From contig NZ_BNAF01000012.1 in assembly GCF_014653155.1 (NCBI RefSeq), positions 7,141 to 71,140 on the forward strand: 64,000 nucleotides of DNA, read 5' to 3'. Position numbers and translations under genes: made by a program. This DNA is from Sphingobacterium griseoflavum (GTDB lineage Bacteria; Bacteroidota; Bacteroidia; Sphingobacteriales; Sphingobacteriaceae). The notes beneath the pieces are model-generated. The model saw only the letters and a list, made by a program, of their open reading frames with translations, did not search any database and was not told the DNA's origin. Within the stretch, counting starts at the first letter, position 1. The number at the start of each line of letters is the position of its first letter. Below, in pieces: positions 6,620-16,535 of this stretch.

Positions 6620-6667
6620 TAACAAAATGCCGTATGATCAGCTCGTTTGACCTACGGCATTTTGTTA
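6620..6667. terminator. Bidirectional terminator between dedA-like and metal ATPase genes
   Basis: TAACAAAATGCCGTA (6620-6634) is perfectly complementary to TACGGCATTTTGTTA (6653-6667), with an 18-base loop. A/T tracts on both sides of the stem allow use from either strand. The two flanking genes converge on it. Confidence 0.85.
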
Positions 6668-6725
6668 TGCTAAGGATAGGAGCAATATACTTTCTGCACG
6701 GTGAGATCTGTTCTTTACAGCTCCA

Positions 6726-8717
6726 TCAGTCGTGCGCCCTGTAGGCCAGCAGTCGAAGCGCATTTGCGACCACCAACAACGTGGATCCTTCGTGAATCAT
6801 GACTGCAGGGCCAATGCTGGTAATCCCTAGAATAGTAAGCGGAATAAGGATCGCCACAATACCCAAACTCACCCAAAGATTCTGTTTGATAACGGATTTG
6901 GCTTTTCGGCTAAGGCCAATGGCAAAAGGCAAACTTTCGAGCCTATCCCCCATGAGCGCAATGTCGGCTGTCTCTAAGGCCACGTCCGATCCGGCCGCCC
7001 CCATAGCAATGCCGACTGTACTTTTTGCCATTGCCGGTGCGTCGTTCACCCCATCCCCCACCATAGCCACCATCCCTTCGCGCAGGTTAAGCTTTTCAAC
7101 GGCAGCCACCTTATCCTCCGGCATCAAATTGCCCATGGCATCGGTGATGCCTATCTGCTTTGCTACCGCCTCTCCAACACGCTGGTTATCCCCTGTCAGC
7201 ATCACCATTTTTTTGATTCCAAGCTTTGCCAACCGGTCCAAGACGGATCGCGCTTCCGTGCGGGGAACATCCATCACAGACAGCATTCCTATATATTGAT
7301 CGTCTTCTTTCACCAGCATCGTGGTATGTCCATCTTTCTCCAGATTTTCTATTTGTCCAACTATCTCCAACGGGACATTATCCTGGGCAAATAGCGCCAT
7401 GTTGCCGATCATTATCTTTCTACCGTCGACAATGGCTTCCACACCTCGCCCGACGATACCTTTAACGTTACGTGCTTCCGGCAAAACCGACTTTCCCGAT
7501 TTCTCCATACCGCCGGCAACAATTGCTTCTGCCAGCGGATGGTCGCTTAATTTTTCTACCGCAATGGCCATCGTTAGCAAATGGGATTCTTCCACGTCGT
7601 TTAAGGGAATAACGTTGGTGAGTTTTGGTTTCCCTGTTGTCAACGTTCCTGTTTTGTCGAATGCAATAGCTTCCAAAGACCCCAGATCCTCCAATGGTCT
7701 TCCCCCCTTTATCAATACGCCGCCTCTTGCCGCGCGAGCGACGCCGCTAAGCACAGCACTTGGCGTAGAGATTGCCAGCGCACATGGACTTGCTGCGACA
7801 AGTACGGCCATTGCCCGGTAGAAACTCTTTGCAAATGGCTCATCTACCACCAAAAAAGCAAAGCACAAGGTAACGGCCAATATCAGCACAAACGGAACGA
7901 AATACCGTTGGAATTTATCGGTCAACAATTGTGTGGGCGACTTTTGCTTCTCAGCTTCATTCACCATGTTTATTAACCGGGCAATGGTCGAATCCTTCGC
8001 TTCTTTCAAGACCTTCACTTCCAATGCGGAAGAGCCATTGATTGTACCGGCAAATACGCGGTTTTCAGGTTTTAGCTTATTCAGATCGGCTACATCTATC
8101 GATGGATCTGAAATCGCCACCTTGTCCACAGGAACGCTTTCGCCCGTAATCGGCGCCTGATTGATGCTACCCGCTCCTTTCAAAATAAGCCCATCTGCCG
8201 GGATCTTGCTGTTGGGTTTTATAATGATCACATCACCTAATACCAGATTTTCTATGGGTACTTCGACGGTGTCACCCTCCTTTCTTAGCAAGGCCGTGGG
8301 CGGAGCAAGGCTAGTTAGCGCTTCGATGGATTTTTTAGCTTTACCCATCGCATAATGTTCCAGTGCGTGCCCCAAGCTAAAAAGAAAAAGCAACAGCGCA
8401 CCTTCTGCCCACTCCCCCAAAATTGCGGCGCCGATTGCCGCCACAAGCATCAGAAAATCTATTTCAAAACCACCTTTACTGATCGTACGTATTGCCTCGC
8501 TTGCCGTGAAAAACCCACCGAAAAAATAGGCCAAGACATAGCACGCGATGGGGATACCATTCGCTACGCCGTCCAAAAAAGACAGCCCCCAACCCAAGCC
8601 CAGTAAAAACCCACATGCTAGCGCAAATAGAAGTTCCGTGTTCTCCCCGAAAATCGTGACATGCGCATGTGATTCCGATTCTTTAGCTTTCGGTAATCTT
8701 GTTTTGTTCGATTCCAT
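6726..8717 (-). CDS. Heavy-metal P1B-type ATPase (Zn/Cd/Co exporter type)
   Basis: 663 residues. The protein shows TGES (191-194, actuator), SPC (310-312, metal-binding membrane motif), DKTGT with phospho-Asp354, the HP motif in SDHPLAEAI, TGDN and GDGVNDAPA, plus HEGSTLLVVANALRLL near the C-terminus. This pattern fits CadA/ZntA-like P1B-2 exporters. There is no N-terminal CxxC heavy-metal domain; a short leader with His-Ala-His replaces it. It would pump divalent metal from cytoplasm to periplasm, handing ions to the RND system encoded just upstream in the same operon. The adaptor gene ends 11 bp before the start. Metal choice between zinc, cadmium and cobalt cannot be settled from sequence. 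Confidence 0.92.
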   Translation of the reverse strand: MESNKTRLPKAKESESHAHVTIFGENTELLFALACGFLLGLGWGLSFLDGVANGIPIACYVLAYFFGGFFTASEAIRTISKGGFEIDFLMLVAAIGAAILGEWAEGALLLFLFSLGHALEHYAMGKAKKSIEALTSLAPPTALLRKEGDTVEVPIENLVLGDVIIIKPNSKIPADGLILKGAGSINQAPITGESVPVDKVAISDPSIDVADLNKLKPENRVFAGTINGSSALEVKVLKEAKDSTIARLINMVNEAEKQKSPTQLLTDKFQRYFVPFVLILAVTLCFAFLVVDEPFAKSFYRAMAVLVAASPCALAISTPSAVLSGVARAARGGVLIKGGRPLEDLGSLEAIAFDKTGTLTTGKPKLTNVIPLNDVEESHLLTMAIAVEKLSDHPLAEAIVAGGMEKSGKSVLPEARNVKGIVGRGVEAIVDGRKIMIGNMALFAQDNVPLEIVGQIENLEKDGHTTMLVKEDDQYIGMLSVMDVPRTEARSVLDRLAKLGIKKMVMLTGDNQRVGEAVAKQIGITDAMGNLMPEDKVAAVEKLNLREGMVAMVGDGVNDAPAMAKSTVGIAMGAAGSDVALETADIALMGDRLESLPFAIGLSRKAKSVIKQNLWVSLGIVAILIPLTILGITSIGPAVMIHEGSTLLVVANALRLLAYRAHD

Positions 8718-8728
8718 AACCTTAAATT

Positions 8729-10012
8729 TTAATGTTGATGTCCGCCTGTGTTATTTAATTTCGCATGGATAAAGAAACCGCCCTTGACCACCACCTTTGC
8801 ATCTGCCGGAAGGTCTCCGACAGCCGTAATGGCTGTATAGCCCATTTCCGATACGCCCTTCGCCACTTCTATCCGTTCAAAATTTATGTTCTTGTTTTCC
8901 GCTTCGGTATTGCCATTGTGTGCATGCGCGTGTTCTTCACCCTCTGCATGCTCGTGCCCTATTTCGTCATGATGTTCTTCTCCCTCTTTGTCGGTTTGTA
9001 CGAAAATATAAAACTTCCCATCCGCCTCTACGATAGCATCGTTCGGAACAGCTGTTACCAATGCATGATCCAAACTAATTGTACCCACCGTATTCATACC
9101 GTCTATCAAGCCTTCTTTGTTTCCAACAACCATACAATGTATAGCAACAGATTTACTATCATCCTCAAAAGAAGCGCCGATACTAAATACCTTGGCCGAA
9201 AAATGTTTGGTGGGGTTATTGGTGACGGTAAAGTCGACAAGCTGGCCCACCTTAATCTGGGCAAGGTCTTTCTCAAAAACCTGCAGATCCAAGTGCAATA
9301 GGCTGTTGTCGACAATTTCCAATACAGGCGAAGATACATCCACGTAGCTACCGATCTTCGCAAATACATTACTTATTACACCGTTCATCGGGCTGGTGAT
9401 GACTAAGCTTGATCGCATGTTTCCATTGCTTACGCTCGCCGGATCGATGCCCATGAGCCGGATCTGCTGCTGTAAAGACGCTTGCCGTGTACGTAATGTA
9501 TTCAGCGTGGCGTTTGCGGTCTGCAAATTCTTGCGTGCCCCAGCATTTCCCGCATTTAATTCTTGCTGTCGCTGCAATTCCTGATCAGCCAAAACGATCT
9601 GTCCAACGATGGTCAGATATTCTTCTTGCACCTGGATAAATTGAGGGTTGCTTATCGTAGCGATTACCTGCCCTTTTCTCACACGATCGCCCAATTGGAC
9701 GGGCATGGTTTTGATCACTCCGCCGTAGAGCGAAGATGCATTTGCCTTGTTGTTGTTTGGGACCCGTAAAACCCCATTAGCCTTCAGTACATTCGTCAAA
9801 CTTTTTTGTTCGATCTGTCCGATTTTGATATCTACAGCCGCAATTTGCGCTGCTGTTAAGGATGCAATTGTACTCGTTTCTGCATGCCCTTCTTCCTGCT
9901 TTTCTGTCTGCTCTCCATGCGTATGCCCATCTCCCGGTGCATGCTTCTGCCCGCAGCTTGCCAGAACGAATAGCAGCGATAATGCGAGAAATATATGCTG
10001 TTTTATTTTCAT
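8729..10012 (-). CDS. RND efflux periplasmic adaptor, CzcB/CusB-like lipoprotein
   Basis: 427 residues. The N-terminal signal ends in LLFVLASC, a lipobox, so the protein is probably anchored by a lipid. A His-rich stretch (HAPGDGHTHGEQ) follows. The core has the membrane-fusion plan: lipoyl-like half GGVIKTMPVQLGDRVRKGQVIATI, a coiled coil (about 120-185), and barrel and proximal domains. A second metal-binding stretch (about 355-375, EEHHDEIGHEHAEGEEHAHAH) sits in the C-terminal domain, and the chain ends GGHQH. It links the inner-membrane pump to the outer-membrane channel and may chelate Zn, Co or Ni in the periplasm. It is 8 bp downstream of the pump gene, in one operon. Confidence 0.9.
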   Translation of the reverse strand: MKIKQHIFLALSLLFVLASCGQKHAPGDGHTHGEQTEKQEEGHAETSTIASLTAAQIAAVDIKIGQIEQKSLTNVLKANGVLRVPNNNKANASSLYGGVIKTMPVQLGDRVRKGQVIATISNPQFIQVQEEYLTIVGQIVLADQELQRQQELNAGNAGARKNLQTANATLNTLRTRQASLQQQIRLMGIDPASVSNGNMRSSLVITSPMNGVISNVFAKIGSYVDVSSPVLEIVDNSLLHLDLQVFEKDLAQIKVGQLVDFTVTNNPTKHFSAKVFSIGASFEDDSKSVAIHCMVVGNKEGLIDGMNTVGTISLDHALVTAVPNDAIVEADGKFYIFVQTDKEGEEHHDEIGHEHAEGEEHAHAHNGNTEAENKNINFERIEVAKGVSEMGYTAITAVGDLPADAKVVVKGGFFIHAKLNNTGGHQH

Positions 10013-10020
10013 TGTTAAAT

Positions 10021-13000
10021 TTATTTGTTGTTATAATAGTTGAACGCAATAACCGATTGGTTGTAAGTGTTCAGTACGTCCAGATAATTTTGTCTTATAC
10101 CGATTGCTTGACCCAAAAATTGGCTGAGCTCTGCGAAGCCAATCTCCCCGGTATTGTAACTTAACGTAGCCGCTTTGATAATTTCTTCGGCCTGACGGAG
10201 ACCATCTGCTTCGTAAAATTGTAAAAGGGCGATATTCTTTTGGATAGAGGCCTGCGCATTCCGTTGTTGCGTCGTCAGTTCCTGCTGCCGCAGCAATAGC
10301 GTTTCCTCTTCCACCTGCATCTCCGCTCTCGCCGTCCGTACCTTGTTTTTATTGGCCGCTAGGCCAAATACCGGAAACGCAGCTGTAACGGAAAATCCAG
10401 AAAAGGGGTCGCGCGCGCCCCACATGCGCTGGGAGAAAAAGCGGCCGTTAAAGTCGGGCATATAGCCCTGTTTCTGCAGCTCGATATTTTTTTGGGCAAT
10501 GGCAATGTTCTGCTGCTGTAAAGTTATCATGGGATGCGAGTCGGATAGCTCCAGCAAACGCACTTCCATCTTGCTTAGCGGCACGTCGATGGGCAACATC
10601 CATGCGTTGCTATTCAACAGTAACATCAATTGCTGTTGTTGCATAACCATTTCTTCCTTGTTTTGTTCGACCTGCGCACGTATCTCACTGGCCTTGGCCT
10701 GAGCAGCAATTTTATCCAAGGCGGCGACGTCACCCGTTCGAAGGCGAAGATCTGTTGCATGGAATAACGTGGTATAGATACTATCTAATTTGTTGTACAG
10801 GCGTTGACGATCCTGTAGATACCACAATTGATAATACGCGGTCCGCACGTCACGTTTTATGGTCGCCTGTAACATATCCCTGTTCATCTGCGTTAAGGTA
10901 AATTGTTCCTGTAAATACCGTCGTCGAGCGGCGTATAGGCCCGGCCAGGGCAAATCCTGCGAAAGGCCGATTTTTAAGATCCCGACATGATCGGACGGAC
11001 GATAGTCCTCGTTTTCAAAGAACACCCCCGTTTTCGGGATGTCGTTTGCTGTTTTAACCTGTAGTTCGGCCGATCTAACCTCGGCGCTGTTCACTTTAAA
11101 CTGTCTGTTGCTTTCCATCGCTATCGCAATAGCGCCATCGATAGTCATCCGCTGTTGCGCTTTTGCAGCCGGTATCCCTAAACTCAAGATTAATAAAATT
11201 GTTGCGATCGTTTTCATATTTCTACTATTCCAAAGGTTAAGTTTGGCATGAAAGATAATATAGAGCAAGGGCAGGACAAACAGCGTCAGGAACGTTGCCG
11301 TGACCAACCCCCCAATTACTACGGTTGCCAGCGGCTTTTGTACCTCTGCCCCGGCGCTAGTGCTTATCGCCATGGGCAAGAATCCAAGCGAGGCCACTGT
11401 CGCTGTCATCAGTACCGGGCGCAACCTTGTTAAGGTTCCTTCTTTGACACGGCGGTAGATATCCGTTACACCCTCTTTTTCCAGCTGATTGAACGTGCCG
11501 ATCAGTACGATACCGTTCAACACCGCCACGCCAAAAAGGGCAATAAATCCTATTCCCGCGCTGATGCTGAAGGGCATGTCCCGTAGCATCAGGGCAAACA
11601 CGCCACCTATCGCACTCATGGGTATGGCCGTGAAGATCAGCACTGCCTGCTTGACCGAATGAAACGTAAAAAAAAGCAGCATGAAAATCAGGAGCAAAGA
11701 AATCGGGACGGCAACCATCAGTCGGGCACTAGCTTCCTGTAGGTTTTCGAATTGGCCGCCGTAGGTGAAATAATAACCTAACGGAAGTTTGATCTGTCGG
11801 TCGAGCTGTTCCTGTATATCGGCTACCACGCTCTGCACATCTCTCCCAGCTACGTTGAAACCGATCACGATACGGCGTTTGCCAGCCTCGCGACTGATCT
11901 GCGCCGGCCCCAATTTATAGCCGATGTTGGCCAGTTGATACAACGGAATCTGGCTGCCGCCGGCAATCGGAACCATCAGGTTGCTGACATCATCAATATC
12001 ACTCCTGCTGGCACTGTCCAAACGGACAACCAGGTCAAAACGTCGCTCGTTCTCGTATACCTGTCCAGCAGCCTTACCGGCAAATGCGGTACTGACGATA
12101 TCATTTAGCTGCTGTACCGATAGACCATAATTGGCAAGCTTCGTGCGGTCATATTCCACATTGATCTGGGGTAGGCCACTGACACGTTCGATCTGCGGCG
12201 CCGTCGTGCCGGGAACGCTTTGTACCACACGTCCGACCTTTGTTGCCAAATTGGCCAAACTATCCATGTTTTCACCAAATATCTTGACAGCAACATCCTG
12301 ACGTATACCTGTCATCAGCTCGTTGAAGCGCATCTGTATCGGTTGGTTCTTTTCAAAGAAAACGCCCGGTATCACTTCCAGCCGTTCCATAATCGCGTCG
12401 GCCAGTTCGTTGTAACTGCGACCGGAAGTCCATTCGTCTTGCGGCTTCAACACCACCATCATATCTGTAGCCTCGGGCGGCATCGGGTCGGTAGGCACCT
12501 CCGCTGCGCCAGTTTTCCCCACCACCATCTTCACTTCGTCAAACTCCTTGATGATGCGGGACGCCTTCATCGACGTCTCGATACTTTGGCTCAACGAGCT
12601 ACCCTGCGGTAAAATACAGTGAAAAGCAAAATCACCCTCCTGCAGTTGCGGAATGAATTCTCCGCCCATGCGGCTGAATGCGAAAACAGCAACAGCAAAT
12701 ACGGCAACCGTGATCGACACAACTAGGTATTTCACACGCAAAGTCTTCTGCAAAAGCGGAGCATACCACTTTTGAAGGCGTTCGATAAACCGATCACTAA
12801 ATGTTTTCTTGGTATGTCCTTCTTTCGGAAGAAATAGGGCACACATCATCGGAATATAAGTGAGGGATAAAATCAACGCCCCTAAAATGGCGAAGCCAAC
12901 TGTTTTTGCCATCGGCGTGAACATCTTACCTTCGACACCTACCAGTGTTAAGATCGGAATATAGACGATAAGAATAATGATTTCGCCGAAGGCAGCGCTG

Positions 13001-14337
13001 GTACGGATTTTCGAGGCGGAATCAAACACCTCTGCATCCATTTGTTGTTGCGTCAGCCTTTCCGTTGATTTCCGTAGACCAAGGTGATGCAAAGTTGCTT
13101 CGACAACAATCACGGCACCATCGACGATAAGGCCGAAATCTATTGCGCCAAGGCTCATCAAATTCGCACTGACCCCAAAGACATTCATCATACCCAGCGC
13201 AAAAAGCAAGGATAAGGGAATAGCCGAAGCAACAATAAGACCGGCGCGCAGATTACCTAAAAATAATACCAGCACAAAGATCACGATAAGTGCGCCTTCG
13301 ATCAGGTTCTTTTTCACTGTGCTGATCGCCCGCCCCACAAGCTCCGTACGATCCAGATAAGGTTCGATGACCACATCATCAGGCAACGATTTTTGAATGG
13401 TGGGCAATTTTTCCTTCACCCGCTTAACGACCTCATTGCTGTTCTCGCCCTTTAGCATCATCACGACGCCACCCACGGCATCCACTTCTCCATTGTAGGT
13501 CAACGCACCGTAACGCACTGCACTGCCAAACCTCACATCCGCTACATCTTTGACATAGATAGGCACCGGTCCACCAGTCTTAACGGCAATCTGCTGAATA
13601 TCAGCAATCGATTTTACCAATCCAATACCACGGATAAAGTAAGCATTTGGGCGTTTGTCGATATATGCCCCGCCGGTATTCTGGTTGTTTTGTTCTAAAG
13701 CCGTAAAAATTTCAGGAATGGTCACCCCCATCGCTTTCAGCCGATCGGGATTTACAGCCACCTCATACTGTTTGAGCTCGCCGCCAAAGCTATTTATCTC
13801 CGCAACACCGGGTGTACCATACAATTGCCTCGCAACGATCCAATCCTGCATGGTGCGCAAATCCTTCGCATTGTACTTGTCCTCGCTTCCTTTTTTTGGG
13901 TGTATGATATATTGATATACCTCACCCAATCCCGTGCTCACCGGCGCCAATTCAGGCGACCCGATCCCCGAGGGAATAGATTCGACCGCTTCTTTCAACT
14001 TCTCGCCAATCAGCTGCCGGGCAAAATAGATATCGACATCTTCTTCAAAGACGACGGTGATGACAGAAAGCCCGAAGCGGGATATACTCCGAATTTCTTC
14101 GATGCGCGGTACATTGGCAATACTTTGCTCAATCGGAAAGGTAACCAGCTGCTCCACTTCCTGCCCCGCTAATGTAGGACAAGACGTGAAAATTTGAACC
14201 TGGTTATTGGTGATATCCGGTACAGCATCAATTGGGAGCTTTGTTGCGCTCCAAGCCCCCCAAATAATCAGCAACAAGGTCATCAGCGCAATAATAATCT
14301 TGTTTTTTATACTAAAACTAATAATGTTGTCTAACAC
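10021..14337 (-). CDS. CzcA/CusA-type heavy-metal RND pump fused to a TolC-like outer-membrane channel
   Basis: 1438 residues. Residues 1 to about 1035 are a full HME-RND pump: first helix IKNKIIIALMTLLLIIWGAW, porter domain, GAIDFGLIVDGAVIVVEA (helix 4, with the proton-relay acidic residue), and GVAVLNGIVLIGTFNQL late in the second half. After FHAKLNLWNSRN an internal Met begins a second signal-like segment (MKTIATILLILSLGIPAAKAQ), followed by about 390 residues of TolC-like outer-membrane efflux protein, helical repeats ending in FNYYNNK. The frame is continuous. Similar pump-channel fusions are known in Bacteroidota. How the chain is processed is unclear: cleavage after AKAQ would release the channel. 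The operon order is pump-channel, adaptor, ATPase. Confidence 0.9.
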   Translation of the reverse strand: MLDNIISFSIKNKIIIALMTLLLIIWGAWSATKLPIDAVPDITNNQVQIFTSCPTLAGQEVEQLVTFPIEQSIANVPRIEEIRSISRFGLSVITVVFEEDVDIYFARQLIGEKLKEAVESIPSGIGSPELAPVSTGLGEVYQYIIHPKKGSEDKYNAKDLRTMQDWIVARQLYGTPGVAEINSFGGELKQYEVAVNPDRLKAMGVTIPEIFTALEQNNQNTGGAYIDKRPNAYFIRGIGLVKSIADIQQIAVKTGGPVPIYVKDVADVRFGSAVRYGALTYNGEVDAVGGVVMMLKGENSNEVVKRVKEKLPTIQKSLPDDVVIEPYLDRTELVGRAISTVKKNLIEGALIVIFVLVLFLGNLRAGLIVASAIPLSLLFALGMMNVFGVSANLMSLGAIDFGLIVDGAVIVVEATLHHLGLRKSTERLTQQQMDAEVFDSASKIRTSAAFGEIIILIVYIPILTLVGVEGKMFTPMAKTVGFAILGALILSLTYIPMMCALFLPKEGHTKKTFSDRFIERLQKWYAPLLQKTLRVKYLVVSITVAVFAVAVFAFSRMGGEFIPQLQEGDFAFHCILPQGSSLSQSIETSMKASRIIKEFDEVKMVVGKTGAAEVPTDPMPPEATDMMVVLKPQDEWTSGRSYNELADAIMERLEVIPGVFFEKNQPIQMRFNELMTGIRQDVAVKIFGENMDSLANLATKVGRVVQSVPGTTAPQIERVSGLPQINVEYDRTKLANYGLSVQQLNDIVSTAFAGKAAGQVYENERRFDLVVRLDSASRSDIDDVSNLMVPIAGGSQIPLYQLANIGYKLGPAQISREAGKRRIVIGFNVAGRDVQSVVADIQEQLDRQIKLPLGYYFTYGGQFENLQEASARLMVAVPISLLLIFMLLFFTFHSVKQAVLIFTAIPMSAIGGVFALMLRDMPFSISAGIGFIALFGVAVLNGIVLIGTFNQLEKEGVTDIYRRVKEGTLTRLRPVLMTATVASLGFLPMAISTSAGAEVQKPLATVVIGGLVTATFLTLFVLPLLYIIFHAKLNLWNSRNMKTIATILLILSLGIPAAKAQQRMTIDGAIAIAMESNRQFKVNSAEVRSAELQVKTANDIPKTGVFFENEDYRPSDHVGILKIGLSQDLPWPGLYAARRRYLQEQFTLTQMNRDMLQATIKRDVRTAYYQLWYLQDRQRLYNKLDSIYTTLFHATDLRLRTGDVAALDKIAAQAKASEIRAQVEQNKEEMVMQQQQLMLLLNSNAWMLPIDVPLSKMEVRLLELSDSHPMITLQQQNIAIAQKNIELQKQGYMPDFNGRFFSQRMWGARDPFSGFSVTAAFPVFGLAANKNKVRTARAEMQVEEETLLLRQQELTTQQRNAQASIQKNIALLQFYEADGLRQAEEIIKAATLSYNTGEIGFAELSQFLGQAIGIRQNYLDVLNTYNQSVIAFNYYNNK

Positions 14338-14523
14338 AATACATCTTCTTTAATCGTAAATATGAGGTCCAATAGGCTGTGGACCGATATATTTTCATAT
14401 CATCCGTGGATACAAATTATGATAAACAGTTATTGCTTACGCAGCATAACAACGTTTATTCATGAAATGAACCACAGCAGTTTTAATCACCTCATTGCCC
14501 GAAGGCCAAAAGGGAAAAATAAA

Positions 14524-14865
14524 TTATGCGATGTATTTTGGCGGTTGCCAAATTTGATTGGGGTAGTTATCTATTGCTGGAGCATCTAGCACATACATGG
14601 ATGTTGCGAGTTGAAAAGAAACCTTCTTACCGACGTGATTCTCGAAGAGTTGTACGATTTCAAATTTAAGGCTACAGCATTGGCAAGAGCAAAATGGCGA
14701 ACATCCATCATCACGATGATCTGAATGCCCCTGTTCGTCTGCATGCGCCTCCGTTTGGGCTACAGCGGATGGGATCAGCACCGACATATCTTCTCCCCCA
14801 TCTCGGCAAGGTAGTGCCGAAAGAACAAGGAAATAAATCGATAATATGCTTAAAGCCAATCTCAT
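14524..14865 (-). CDS. Small Cys/His-rich periplasmic protein (DUF6660-like)
   Basis: 113 residues with an N-terminal hydrophobic segment (about 1-20), a His/Asp-rich stretch (EAHADEQGHSDHRDDG), then a tight cysteine group CSPFCSCQCC at about 55-64. The rest has no known motif. Proteins of this shape are found before czc-type clusters in Bacteroidota, and I take it for DUF6660. It precedes the RND pump gene on the same strand by 186 bp and may bind or sense the same metal. No experimental function is known to me. Confidence 0.65.
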   Translation of the reverse strand: MRLALSILSIYFLVLSALPCRDGGEDMSVLIPSAVAQTEAHADEQGHSDHRDDGCSPFCSCQCCSLKFEIVQLFENHVGKKVSFQLATSMYVLDAPAIDNYPNQIWQPPKYIA

Positions 14866-15091
14866 CGAAGCAAATCTAGAAAAATATTTTCAAGGATTTT
14901 ATAAAATAGCGAAAATTTTAAAGTCTTTCTATTTTAAAACTGCAAGAGCCGCACCCCAAAAACATCTATTATCTTCTCTGCACTTACGACCTGAATTATA
15001 GCACATGCTCTTTATGGCGAGACGAACCGCTATTTTGCCTGTAAAGCGGTTAACCCTTCAGAAAACGTACAAAAACAACCCTATTTTTTCA

Positions 15092-16510
15092 CTACCCCAA
15101 TAGCATTTCAGCCATAATAGCAATGCCTTGTTCCAGTTGCGCGTTGTCTAATGAGGCATAGCCTAAGCGTAATCCGAAAGCCGTATCGCCGACGCCAAAA
15201 TTTTTGGGAGAAACAATGGCAACACCTTTTTTAAGCAACTTTTTTTCCAATAAATCCAGGTCTTGAGCGGTATTGGGTATCAACCAAAATGCGAGCCCTC
15301 CCTGCGGTTTTTTGCATGTCACTTTATCGGATAGATATGTTTTAATAAGTTCTTCAAAGACATCCCGTTTTGTCCGGTAGTGTGTTGTTGCTTTTCGAAG
15401 ATGTCTTTTCAGGTAACCTTCATCGATAAGCTGTAATACCGCTTGCGTCATCATATTATCACCCTGTACATCAATAATTCGACGTAATGCTTTGGCTTTG
15501 GCTACTATAGCAGGAGACGCCGCGAAGTACCCTATGCGCAACGCCGGCGCTATGATCTTACTCATCGTCCCGATGTAGACATAATTTTCCAATTGCTCTG
15601 AACTGCTCACCGGGAAAATGGGACGTTGTCCGAAATGAAACTCGTTATCATAATCGTCCTCGATGATCGTAAAACCGTATCGATTGGAAAGTTCAACAAG
15701 TTCTAATCTTCGTGCTAAACTCAACGTGACTGTGGTCGGGAATTGGTGATGTGGCGTCACATAGATCGCTTTGATGCGCCTCTTTTGGGCAAGCATTGCC
15801 TTCAACTCCTCCACCACTATCCCATCTTCATCTACACGGATCGGGAGGAGCGTTGCGCCAGCATGCTCGAAAGCCTCCCAAGCAGCTTTATAGCCCGGAT
15901 TCTCCACCGCAACAAGATCGCCAGGCACAAGCAAGCAGTGTGCTGCAAGAAAAGTCGCCATCTGGCTGCCCCGCGTGATAAAAACCTGATCAGGATGTAG
16001 GTGCATGCCTCGATTATAGTTGAGCATTTGTGCGATTCCTATCCGGAACTCTTCTTCCCCAGCTGCGTCACTGTACCCCATCATTTGCCAGCGGCCTTTT
16101 CGACTAAAAATCTGCCGGTAGGCTGCACCTAGTGCGTCCATCGGCGCAATTCGGGTATCGGGAAGACCATCGTCAAAGAAAATATGCGGCTTGATAAGCT
16201 GGGGCTGTTCAACCCGCTGTTTAGCTATTGCTTTCCGGGCTTTGAATGTCGGCAGCATATGCGCAACGAACATCCCTTTTCGGGGTTGTGCTACGAGCCA
16301 GCCTTCTGCCGACAGCACATCCAGTGCCATCGTTACGGTATTGCGGTTTACCAGCAGTTTGGTTGCTAATTGCCTACTGCCCGGAAGGGCATCACCTGGA
16401 CTCAACTTACCAATTTTTATGGCATGGATAATGGCATCTGCAATTTGCATATAAACCGCTTTCTCACAGGTTGTATTTATTGTTATTTGAAGATCCCAAG
16501 GTCTAAGCAT
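15092..16510 (-). CDS. MocR-type regulator (GntR helix-turn-helix plus PLP aminotransferase domain)
   Basis: 472 residues. Residues about 15-80 are a GntR winged helix (GDALPGSRQLATKLLVNRNTVTMALDVL, then PRKGMFVA). Residues about 110-470 are a fold-type I aminotransferase with the internal aldimine lysine in GTMSKIIAPALRIGYF and the IIEDDYDNEF motif that binds PLP. MocR proteins use PLP or a substrate adduct as effector. The gene is divergent from the cupin and DapA-family genes (98 bp apart), with a large dyad between them, so those genes are the probable targets. It is most like PdxR/GabR members, but no pdx or gab gene is adjacent. Confidence 0.9.
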   Translation of the reverse strand: MLRPWDLQITINTTCEKAVYMQIADAIIHAIKIGKLSPGDALPGSRQLATKLLVNRNTVTMALDVLSAEGWLVAQPRKGMFVAHMLPTFKARKAIAKQRVEQPQLIKPHIFFDDGLPDTRIAPMDALGAAYRQIFSRKGRWQMMGYSDAAGEEEFRIGIAQMLNYNRGMHLHPDQVFITRGSQMATFLAAHCLLVPGDLVAVENPGYKAAWEAFEHAGATLLPIRVDEDGIVVEELKAMLAQKRRIKAIYVTPHHQFPTTVTLSLARRLELVELSNRYGFTIIEDDYDNEFHFGQRPIFPVSSSEQLENYVYIGTMSKIIAPALRIGYFAASPAIVAKAKALRRIIDVQGDNMMTQAVLQLIDEGYLKRHLRKATTHYRTKRDVFEELIKTYLSDKVTCKKPQGGLAFWLIPNTAQDLDLLEKKLLKKGVAIVSPKNFGVGDTAFGLRLGYASLDNAQLEQGIAIMAEMLLG

Positions 16511-16535
16511 CTGGACTAGCTAGTGTTAACAAATC

